Part shown: piece by piece, positions 1-5,601 of the stretch
How the letters are laid out: each line of letters opens with the position of its first letter
How positions within the stretch are numbered: the stretch's first letter is position 1
Origin: an uncultured Chloroflexota bacterium
Lineage (GTDB): Bacteria > Chloroflexota > Anaerolineae > Aggregatilineales > Phototrophicaceae
DNA: 5,813 bases
Direction: 5' to 3'
NCBI GenBank assembly: GCA_903904765.1
Contig: CAIVEA010000542.1
Span: 1-5,813 of the forward strand
Translations under genes and position numbers: made by a program
Notes under the pieces: generated by a model
Told to the model about the DNA's origin: nothing
The model's input: only the letters and a program-made list of their open reading frames with translations
The model's database searches: none

Positions 1-366
1 CAGGCGGGCTTCCAGATCGGTTTCAATTTGTGCCAGCCCGCAGTCGTCGAACTCGATCACACGATTGCAGCGCGTACAGATGAAATGGTGATGATGACCA
101 TCGGGCAGCAAGACGTAAGTCGGGGTCATGCTGCTGTGCAGGTAAGTGGGGCGGATGATGGACAGGCTGGTGAGCAGGTCGAGTGTGCGGAACACGCTGG
201 CACGGCCTATGCTCTCGTCCAGAACGCTCACGCGCTCCAGCACTTCCGACGAGGTGATATGCCCGCCGCTGTCCTCCAGCGCCGCCAGCACCGTCAACCG
301 GGCATGGGTCAGCTTGTGTCCGGCATCCCGCAACCGTTGGGCGCGGGGGGTCAAATCCTCACTCAT
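1..366 (-). CDS. Fur-family metalloregulator, probable zinc regulator Zur (partial, C-terminus beyond window)
   Basis: Dimeric metal-dependent DNA-binding repressor of the Fur superfamily, probably sensing zinc. The frame starts at ATG 366 behind a GAGG-rich stretch and runs off the left edge after 122 residues; family members are usually 130-160 residues. Visible parts are an N-terminal winged helix (about residues 8-75) with a recognition helix around IGRASVFRTLDLL, where Fur proteins have a similar ATVYRTL segment. It is followed by the diagnostic metal region GHHHHFICTRCNRVIEFDDC (about 90-109). C97 and C100 form the first CxxC of the usual structural zinc site; the second CxxC would lie outside the window. 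H91-H94, E105 and D107-D108 are candidate sensor ligands. The gene is divergent from a zinc-type ZnuA, with two matching palindromes between, which favours Zur over Fur, PerR or Mur. That assignment is inference from context; family membership is clear. Confidence 0.9.
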   Translation of the reverse strand, partial: MSEDLTPRAQRLRDAGHKLTHARLTVLAALEDSGGHITSSEVLERVSVLDESIGRASVFRTLDLLTSLSIIRPTYLHSSMTPTYVLLPDGHHHHFICTRCNRVIEFDDCGLAQIETDLEARL

Positions 367-401
367 CCTCGCTCGTCCTCATCCCTTGACTCTTAAATCG
401 T

Positions 402-419
402 ATTGAGATACTGTATCAA
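402..419. promoter_or_regulatory. Candidate Fur/Zur operator, copy 1
   Basis: The 18-bp sequence ATTGAGATACTGTATCAA is an imperfect palindrome. Its inner arms GATAC/GTATC are perfect around T412, and the outer TTGA/TCAA arms are centred one base away at 411. An identical copy follows 24 bp downstream. It lies 35 bp from the regulator start and 35 bp from the znuA start, so one bound complex could control both directions. Fur-family operators are typically AT-rich palindromes of 15-19 bp, which fits. Binding by the adjacent regulator is inferred. Confidence 0.72.
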
Positions 420-425
420 ATACCA

Positions 426-443
426 ATTGAGATACTGTATCAA
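426..443. promoter_or_regulatory. Candidate Fur/Zur operator, copy 2
   Basis: This is an exact second copy of the 18-bp palindrome at 402-419, starting 24 bp later (a little over two helical turns), with the 6-bp spacer ATACCA between copies. It ends 11 bp before the znuA ATG and overlaps a possible -35 hexamer for znuA, so occupancy would block transcription of that gene. The exact identity of two copies inside non-coding DNA is direct evidence of a functional site; the identity of the bound protein is inferred. Confidence 0.72.
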
Positions 444-456
444 CAGGTGTTGTAAT
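428..456 (+). promoter_or_regulatory. Possible sigma70-type promoter for znuA
   Basis: TTGAGA (428-433) and TGTAAT (451-456) are separated by 17 bp and resemble -35 and -10 hexamers. The -35 lies inside operator copy 2. If real, transcription would begin near 463, after the first two ATG codons of znuA, and the transcript would be nearly leaderless from the in-frame ATG at 467. A plausible AGGTG ribosome site before ATG 455 argues for a start further upstream instead, so this call is weak. Confidence 0.3.
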
Positions 457-1438
457 GATGCGGTTTATGAGATGTATTGTACTCGCACTCGGCCTGCTGG
501 GGGTAGGCACAGCCGCCGCGCAGGATGCCCCGCTGCGCGTGGTGGCGACCACGACGATTGTGGCGGACGTGGCGCAGCATATCGGCGGCGACCTTGTGAC
601 AGTGACGGCGCTCGTCCCCGCCGATTCGGACGCACATGCGTTTGAACCCTCCCCGCAGGATGTGCAGGGGGTGGCGGATGCCGATCTGGTGCTGGCGGTG
701 GGCGCAGGCTACGAATCGTTCCTCGGCGGCCTGATGGAGAATGCGGCGAGTGTGCCGCTGGTGGCGGTCAATACGGGCGTGACCATGTACGCCTTCAGCG
801 ACGGGCATGCTGATGACCCCCATGCCAACGAACCGCTGGGTGTGCTGGGCGAAACGGGCGTGTGCGAGGCTGCGCCTGTGGCGGCGGACGATCACGCTCA
901 TGAAAGTTGCGACCCGCACACATGGACAGACCCGCGTAATGTGATGGTGTGGGCGGATACGATTGCGGCGGCGCTGGCAGCGGCTGACCCCGACCATGCC
1001 GACACTTACACGGCGAACGCCGAAGCGTATAAGACGCAATTGCAAGATACCTTCGAGGGCATGACGGAAACACTGGCGGTCATCCCGCCGGAGCGCCGCC
1101 TGCTGGTCACGAATCACGAGTTCATGAGCTATTTCGCCCGTGCTTTCGATTTTGAGATGGCAGGTGTGGTCATCCCCGGCGGCACAACCGGCGGCGAGAA
1201 TGATCCGCAAGCAGTGGCGGGGCTGATTGACCACATCCGTGCGCTGGGCGTGACGGTGGTGTTTGCGGAGGCCAGCGCCTCCACGCAGGTGATTCAGACG
1301 CTGGCGCAGGACGCGGGCGTGACCGTCGTCACCACCCTGAGCGAATCACTCACCGCACCGGATGGAATAGCGCCCACTTATCTCGACTACCTGCGGGTGA
1401 ACGCGCAAACCCTCGCCGATGCGCTCACCCCGCAGTAA
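455..1438 (+). CDS. znuA: Zinc ABC transporter substrate-binding protein, ZnuA/TroA family
   Basis: Extracytoplasmic metal-binding protein that would deliver zinc to a ZnuBC-type ABC importer. The 327 residues match the family length (PF01297). Residues 1-22 form a signal peptide with a short basic start, a hydrophobic core and a likely cut after AAA before QD; there is no lipobox. Candidate metal ligands are H61 in DAHAFEPSP, H155 in DPHTWTDP, H221 in TNHEFMSYF and E297 in LSESL. Histidine at the third position is typical of zinc rather than manganese members. An insert at about 113-152 is rich in Asp, Glu and His (H118, H123, H147, H149) and ends with C137 and C152, which may form a disulphide. 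The start at 455 follows AGGTG at a 6-nt distance; in-frame ATGs at 458 and 467 are alternatives. It is divergent from the Fur-family gene and is likely repressed through the twin operators. No znuB or znuC follows. Confidence 0.93.
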   Translation: MMRFMRCIVLALGLLGVGTAAAQDAPLRVVATTTIVADVAQHIGGDLVTVTALVPADSDAHAFEPSPQDVQGVADADLVLAVGAGYESFLGGLMENAASVPLVAVNTGVTMYAFSDGHADDPHANEPLGVLGETGVCEAAPVAADDHAHESCDPHTWTDPRNVMVWADTIAAALAAADPDHADTYTANAEAYKTQLQDTFEGMTETLAVIPPERRLLVTNHEFMSYFARAFDFEMAGVVIPGGTTGGENDPQAVAGLIDHIRALGVTVVFAEASASTQVIQTLAQDAGVTVVTTLSESLTAPDGIAPTYLDYLRVNAQTLADALTPQ

Positions 1439-1500
1439 AGCAGGTTTTCCGGCAGACATTCTTTCGTAGGTAGATAGCCTGCTATGTCCGTTTGCTTTAC

Positions 1501-1540
1501 GCCCTTCGCCATAAGGGAGAAGGGTTGGGGTTGAGGGTCA
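1501..1540. repeat. G-rich intergenic element with small hairpin, possible dispersed repeat
   Basis: This fills much of the 104-bp gap between convergent znuA and the methyltransferase/reductase gene. CCCTTC at 1502-1507 pairs with GAAGGG at 1519-1524 across an 11-nt loop, followed on the plus strand by a run of G-rich words (GGGTTGGGGTTGAGGG) ending next to the neighbour's stop codon. The wording closely resembles the CCCTCACCCC-type short repeats known from memory to be scattered between genes in several bacterial phyla. Neither side has a T-tract, so it is not a convincing intrinsic terminator, although its place between two gene ends would suit one. Only one copy lies in this window, so repeat status is inferred. 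Confidence 0.35.
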
Positions 1541-1542
1541 AC

Positions 1543-3423
1543 CTACCGCGACGGGCTGACCGCCAGCGAGTCGATCACATCAGCGGCCAGTTCGTAGCGC
1601 CCGAACGCCGGAATCAGGTATACGCCCTGCGTCAAACTGCGGATGTCGCGCAATAGCCCCTGCGCGATTCGCACACCTTCGGCGGGGGCGTTGTCACCCG
1701 CGTCCTCCATGCGCTTGAGCAGCGTGTCCGGGATGCTGATGCCGGGGATTTCGTTGTGCAGGAACAGCGCGTGCTTCAGGCTGTACAGCGGGATCAGTCC
1801 CATTAGCACGGGCAGCGTGAACGGTTCGCCCACAATTTCCTCGTAGCGGCGCAGGAAAGTCTCGATGCGGGCTGGCTCGAACACCGCCTGTCCCAGCGCG
1901 AAATCCGCCCCGTTTTCGATCTTCTTCCGCAGCGCGGCGATCTCCCTGTCCATATCCACCGCAAACATATTCAACGCACAACCCACCGTGAAGGTGGTCG
2001 GTTGCCCGATGGAGTTCCCGGCCTGATCTACACCATGATTCATCTTGTGCTTGATGATTCCGATTAGCGCGGACGGCGCGACATCGTAGTTGTCCATCGC
2101 TTCCGGGTAGTCGCCAATTTTGGTGGGGTCGCCCATCACCACGAACAGGTTACGCAGCCCCAGCGCATGTGCTGCCAGCAGGTCGCCCTGCACGCGCAGC
2201 AGATTGCGTCCGCGTGTGGGGAAGTGCAGCACCGCTTCCATATTGAGTTTGGTCTGCAAGAAGTGGCACACCGCCCACGGACTCATCCGCATACGGGCGG
2301 TGGGGCTGTCGGCCACATCCACCATGTCCGCGCCGGCCTCTTGCAGCAGGCGGGCGGAGGCCAGCAGTTTTTGCGGCACAAAGCTGCGTGGGGGAGCCAT
2401 TTCCACCGTCACCACGAAGCGCCCCGCCGCTAGTTTGCGTGCCAGTTCCGTTGGGCGCTCCGGCACATCAGCATGGTCGTCGCCGCTGGTTTCCAGCAGG
2501 TGAATGTGCGGCAGCGGCAGCGCGGGGTTATCCAGCGCCCGGCGCATGGCGGCGATATGGTCAGGGGTTGTGCCGCAACAACCGCCGATCAGCCGCGCAC
2601 CGATGGCCTTAAAGACCAGCGCGTATTCGGCGAAGTATTCGCCGGTGGCGGGGTACATCATGCGTTCGCCCACCGATTCGGGGAAGCCAGCGTTCGGCAT
2701 GGCGGAGGTGATGGCCTCCGGCACGGCCTGTCGCATGGCCTGTAGAATGCGCGAGAGCTGTTCCGGCCCGCCACCGCAATTCACACCTACCACCGTCGCG
2801 CCCGCCTTGTGCAGGTCACGCGCCACCTGCGCCGGCAGATCGCCCAGCAAGGTGCGCTCGTCCGCCGCGAAGGTCATGTGGGCGATCACGGGTAGTTTCG
2901 GCGCGGTTTCGTGGGCGGCACGCACCGCCTCCAGCAGTTCGATGCGGTCACTGAAGGTCTCGAACAGGATCACATCCACGCCAGCCCCCGCCAGCGCCGC
3001 AATCTGTTCGGCAAAGGCGGCACGGGCATCCTCGGCGCGCACCCGTCCGAACGGCTTCAGGCGCACGCCCAGCGGCCCGATAGACCCCGCGATATAGGCA
3101 TCGGTACGCCCTGTAGCGGTCATCGCCCGCCGCACCGCCTCCACGCCAGCGCGGTTGATGGCGGCCACCTGTTCGGTCAGGCCATGCTGTGCCAACTTGT
3201 AGCGGTTCGCGCCGAAGGTGTTGCTTTCGATCATCTCCGCGCCCACCGCCAGATAATCGCGGTGAACCGATTCGACCACATCCGGGCGGCTGATGTTGAG
3301 TTCTTCAAAGCAGGTGTTCAGCGTCACGCCGCGCTGATGCAGCATCGTCCCCATCGCGCCATCGGTCAGGATGGGTGCAGTTTGGGTCAGGCGTTCGGTA
3401 AAAGACAAGCGTTGTGCGGTCAT
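1543..3423 (-). CDS. Bifunctional homocysteine S-methyltransferase / methylenetetrahydrofolate reductase
   Basis: Cytoplasmic one-carbon enzyme like Bacillus YitJ. The N-terminal half methylates homocysteine to methionine, and the C-terminal half reduces 5,10-methylene-THF to 5-methyl-THF with FAD. With the ATG at 3423 it has 626 residues. Residues ~15-300 are the zinc-dependent Hcy methyltransferase barrel (PF02574): DGAMGT near 21-26, C216 in VNCGGGP and C282-C283 in GGCCGTTP are the three zinc-thiolate ligands. Residues ~325-618 are the MetF barrel (PF02219): E341 in VEMAPPRS, HFPTRGRN near 400-407 and GDP with D432. The usual TQPVFD segment reads GQAVFE, keeping the glutamine. The ATG at 3423 has GGGGA 9 nt upstream. 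An in-frame GTG at 3444 would add 7 residues and overlap the deaminase stop as GTGA, but has no ribosome site. It is the last gene of the minus-strand operon. Confidence 0.95.
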   Translation of the reverse strand: MTAQRLSFTERLTQTAPILTDGAMGTMLHQRGVTLNTCFEELNISRPDVVESVHRDYLAVGAEMIESNTFGANRYKLAQHGLTEQVAAINRAGVEAVRRAMTATGRTDAYIAGSIGPLGVRLKPFGRVRAEDARAAFAEQIAALAGAGVDVILFETFSDRIELLEAVRAAHETAPKLPVIAHMTFAADERTLLGDLPAQVARDLHKAGATVVGVNCGGGPEQLSRILQAMRQAVPEAITSAMPNAGFPESVGERMMYPATGEYFAEYALVFKAIGARLIGGCCGTTPDHIAAMRRALDNPALPLPHIHLLETSGDDHADVPERPTELARKLAAGRFVVTVEMAPPRSFVPQKLLASARLLQEAGADMVDVADSPTARMRMSPWAVCHFLQTKLNMEAVLHFPTRGRNLLRVQGDLLAAHALGLRNLFVVMGDPTKIGDYPEAMDNYDVAPSALIGIIKHKMNHGVDQAGNSIGQPTTFTVGCALNMFAVDMDREIAALRKKIENGADFALGQAVFEPARIETFLRRYEEIVGEPFTLPVLMGLIPLYSLKHALFLHNEIPGISIPDTLLKRMEDAGDNAPAEGVRIAQGLLRDIRSLTQGVYLIPAFGRYELAADVIDSLAVSPSR

Positions 3424-3432
3424 AGCGGTCAA

Positions 3433-3437
3433 TCCCC
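3433..3437 (-). promoter_or_regulatory. Ribosome binding site deciding the start of the bifunctional methyltransferase/reductase
   Basis: GGGGA on the minus strand lies 9 nt before ATG 3423 and inside the 17-bp gap after the deaminase stop. No comparable site precedes the alternative GTG at 3444, so the ATG is preferred. Confidence 0.5.
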
Positions 3438-3440
3438 ATT

Positions 3441-4469
3441 TCACTCGGCATTGGAAAGGGCGGCGAACGAGGCCGCGAACTGCGCTTCGAGCGCGGTTTT
3501 GCGCTCCGGTGGCAGCAGGGAGGCGCGTAAAGCGTTCAGCGAGAGGCGCTGAAAATCCGCCGCGCCGAACCCCAAGGTGCTGGCGACAATCCGGTATTCA
3601 TCGGTCAGGGTGGTGTTGAACATGGGCGGGTCGTCCGAGTTCAGCGTCACATACAGTCCGGCTTCGATCAGGCGCGGTAGCGGGTGATCGGTCATGCGTG
3701 GGAATACGCCCAAGCACACGTTGCTGCTGGGGCACACTTCCAGCGGGATTTGCCTGTCGCGCAGTTCATCCACCAGCGCCGGGTCTTCGAGGCAGCGTAC
3801 CCCGTGACCGATGCGCTGGCTATAGCCCGCCCGCAGCGCCCCCCAAATGCTGGCTGCGCCTTCGGTTTCGCCGGCATGGAGGATGCAGGGGACACCCGCG
3901 TTGTGCGCCCGTTCAAACGCGGCGGCGTGTTTTTCGGGCGGGTGGCCGACTTCGTAACCGCCCAGCCCCAGCGCATCCACGCCGCACCCGTGCAGCCGGA
4001 TGGCTGCGTCCGCCGTGTGCAGCCCATCCTGCGGCGAGACTTCGCGGGCGATGTCGGTAATCAGGCACATGCTTACGCCCAGTTCGGCTTCGCCCCATGC
4101 GCGGGCGCGGTTGATGGCTTCGATCTGCGCGTCCATCGGTAGTCCTTTGCGCTGGGTGTGCGTAAAAGGCGTATAGGTGACTTCGCTGTGGACGACGTTC
4201 TGCGCGGCCTGCCCGATCAGAAATTCGCGGGCGACCAGTTCGATGTCGTCCAGCGTTTTCATACAGTCGCTGATCGTCACATAAATATCCACGAAATGCG
4301 GAAAGCCGCTGAAGGTGTACCACTGGCGCACACCCTCCACCGTGTTGGCTGGCAACGAGACACCGTTGCGCTGCGCCAGCGTGAGCAGCGTTTCCGGGCG
4401 CACGCTGCCCTCCAGATGCACATGCAGTTCTACCTTCGGCATCTGCCGGAGGAATTGATCGAGAATCAT
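3441..4469 (-). CDS. add: Adenosine deaminase-like zinc hydrolase
   Basis: Cytoplasmic amidohydrolase of the adenosine/adenine deaminase family (PF00962), removing the 6-amino group of an adenine-containing substrate. With ATG 4469 it has 342 residues, the normal family length. Metal and catalytic motifs are complete: H16 and H18 in ELHVHLEGS, H198 and E201 in HAGETEG, H222 in RIGHGV, CPSSNV near 246-251, and D279-D280 in NSDDPPMF. The substrate is less certain. NSDDPP differs from the NTDDP of classic adenosine deaminases and recalls both adenine deaminases and the ADA-like 6-amino-6-deoxyfutalosine deaminases of menaquinone synthesis, so adenosine is the default rather than proven. The start at 4469 lies 1 bp after the endonuclease stop and has GGGA 9 nt upstream; in-frame GTG 4487 and ATG 4484 overlap the upstream gene. 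The position before a homocysteine methyltransferase fits clearing of S-adenosylhomocysteine products. Confidence 0.9.
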   Translation of the reverse strand: MILDQFLRQMPKVELHVHLEGSVRPETLLTLAQRNGVSLPANTVEGVRQWYTFSGFPHFVDIYVTISDCMKTLDDIELVAREFLIGQAAQNVVHSEVTYTPFTHTQRKGLPMDAQIEAINRARAWGEAELGVSMCLITDIAREVSPQDGLHTADAAIRLHGCGVDALGLGGYEVGHPPEKHAAAFERAHNAGVPCILHAGETEGAASIWGALRAGYSQRIGHGVRCLEDPALVDELRDRQIPLEVCPSSNVCLGVFPRMTDHPLPRLIEAGLYVTLNSDDPPMFNTTLTDEYRIVASTLGFGAADFQRLSLNALRASLLPPERKTALEAQFAASFAALSNAE

Positions 4470-4470
4470 G

Positions 4471-5601
4471 CTACCCCATCCCATCACTTTCGGCGGCCTG
4501 TCGTAATGCCAGCCATACCTCTTTCAACGGTTGGCTGACACCACTTTCTGGTTCAGCCAGCAGCAGGCGCTGATAGGCTTCTACAAAAGGCATTCGCAGA
4601 CGATGAAAGAAATGCAGAAAGTGGCGCAGAAAGCCGACATAATCGAAAATCACAAATTCTGTCCCTTGTGTGTGTTCATAGAGCGCCTGCGCGTATTTCT
4701 GTACATCAGGCGCAATAGGTGCGGTGGTGACAAACACATAATGCTGGACATGATCCGGCGAACGGAGAACTTTCTGTAGAGCTTGTTCCACGTCCTCTTG
4801 GCTGACCGGACGTGTTTTCATCTCATAACTGGTCACTACGGCCTCATCACTGGTGAGCGTAATTTCCAGATCGCCCAATGTGCCTGTTTGCGAATCCGCT
4901 GCGTTGTGCGCGTACAGCTTCCGCGCCTGTTCCCCGATCAGCGGGGAAACGCACTCATAAGCTGCCGCGACCAACAGGACAGGTAAGCGGCTGGCGCGGG
5001 GCTGCTGAAGATGCTGTTCGATCAACCGAATGATAGTTTCCGCAGACAGCGGCAAACTGTCCCCACGAGACTGCAATCCTGCCAGAAGGGTACGTGTGCG
5101 CTGTTCACGTTCATCCCGCACGATTAACAACCAGCGTATGGTTTCCGCCAGCAAATCCCCCGATTCGACAGCACCGCGATAGACCGCATCCAGCAGCAAC
5201 AGAACAGTCTGATACAGGGCGGGGGGACGGCCTACTAGATCAACATCCGGCGTGAGGACGCTATTGCGATTCCGCAAAGCTGGCGTGAGAAACGCAGTTG
5301 TCGGGTTACAGGGCAACCGATGTGCAGAGATAAACGTGGTTACATAGCTCTCGTCATAACTGCGTCCAGAATAACTATCCGGCGTGCCGATTTCCGTATA
5401 CGGTTTGCGAATATCCACTTCAGGGCGGTGGGTTTTTGCCAGCAATAACGCCAGCAGCAACCGCGCCCCCGCCCGATTCTGGAGATTGCGGCACACAAAC
5501 TCTACCTGCGCGATGAGATTCTCGTCTGTCAACCGTGTGCGTTCGCCCGCTTGTACGGCCTGTGAATGGGCTAAAGCAAGGATTTGTTCTGGTTGAACCA
5601 C
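4471..5601 (-). CDS. Type II restriction endonuclease, SacI family
   Basis: Predicted site-specific DNA endonuclease of 376 residues, similar to the SacI family (PF09566). It would cut foreign DNA at a site protected by the neighbouring methyltransferase; the SacI prototype cuts GAGCTC. Recognised family stretches are KPYTEIGTPDSYSGRSYDE (66-84), LPCNPTTAFLTPALRN (96-111), DLVGRPP (121-127), HNAADSQTGTLGDLEITL (232-249) and FLRHFLHFFHRLRMPF (324-339). The likely PD-(D/E)xK catalytic set is D244 in GDLEI with E260 and K262 in SYEMK. The start is GTG 5601 with GGAGG 7 nt upstream; no earlier in-frame start competes. It overlaps the methyltransferase end by 31 bp and abuts the deaminase start by 1 bp. 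Hand counts give 28/60 and 32/60 G+C at 4561-4620 and 4681-4740, against 39-40/60 in the downstream metabolic genes, suggesting acquisition by transfer. The family call rests on remembered motifs; the actual cut site is unknown. Confidence 0.85.
   Translation of the reverse strand: MVQPEQILALAHSQAVQAGERTRLTDENLIAQVEFVCRNLQNRAGARLLLALLLAKTHRPEVDIRKPYTEIGTPDSYSGRSYDESYVTTFISAHRLPCNPTTAFLTPALRNRNSVLTPDVDLVGRPPALYQTVLLLLDAVYRGAVESGDLLAETIRWLLIVRDEREQRTRTLLAGLQSRGDSLPLSAETIIRLIEQHLQQPRASRLPVLLVAAAYECVSPLIGEQARKLYAHNAADSQTGTLGDLEITLTSDEAVVTSYEMKTRPVSQEDVEQALQKVLRSPDHVQHYVFVTTAPIAPDVQKYAQALYEHTQGTEFVIFDYVGFLRHFLHFFHRLRMPFVEAYQRLLLAEPESGVSQPLKEVWLALRQAAESDGMG
4474..4482 (-). promoter_or_regulatory. 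Ribosome binding site of the deaminase gene, inside the end of the endonuclease gene
   Basis: The minus strand reads GGGATGGGG just before TAG and ATG 4469, giving GGGA at a 9-nt distance. It lies within the last codons of the endonuclease, which implies translation of the two genes is coupled. Confidence 0.45.

Noticed and set aside
440..1234. Long minus-strand open frame (264 codons) opposite znuA
   Set aside because: It is rich in Arg, His and Cys with no recognisable motif, while the plus strand encodes a complete ZnuA with all ligands. It is a shadow of high-GC coding sequence.
1439..1524. Intrinsic terminator at the convergent junction, including a weak AGCAGG/CCTGCT pairing (1439-1444 with 1478-1483)
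   Set aside because: The first pairing has a 33-nt loop and the CCCTTC/GAAGGG hairpin has only 6 bp. Neither is followed by a T-tract on either strand.
3424..3444. SAM riboswitch or T-box leader before the methyltransferase/reductase gene, as in Bacillus yitJ
   Set aside because: Only 17 bp separate it from the upstream gene, which leaves no room for a leader RNA.
3424..3444. GTG 3444 as start of the bifunctional enzyme
   Set aside because: The GTGA overlap is attractive, but no ribosome site precedes it, while ATG 3423 has GGGGA at 9 nt. It is kept only as an alternative.
2504..3552. Two plus-strand open frames (197 and 213 codons) opposite the methyltransferase/reductase gene
   Set aside because: Their composition is low-complexity and typical of antisense high-GC frames. 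The minus-strand protein has conserved motifs throughout the same interval.
3684..4538. Plus-strand and alternate minus-strand frames across the deaminase gene
   Set aside because: They have no family motifs, and the deaminase frame carries all its catalytic residues through the region.
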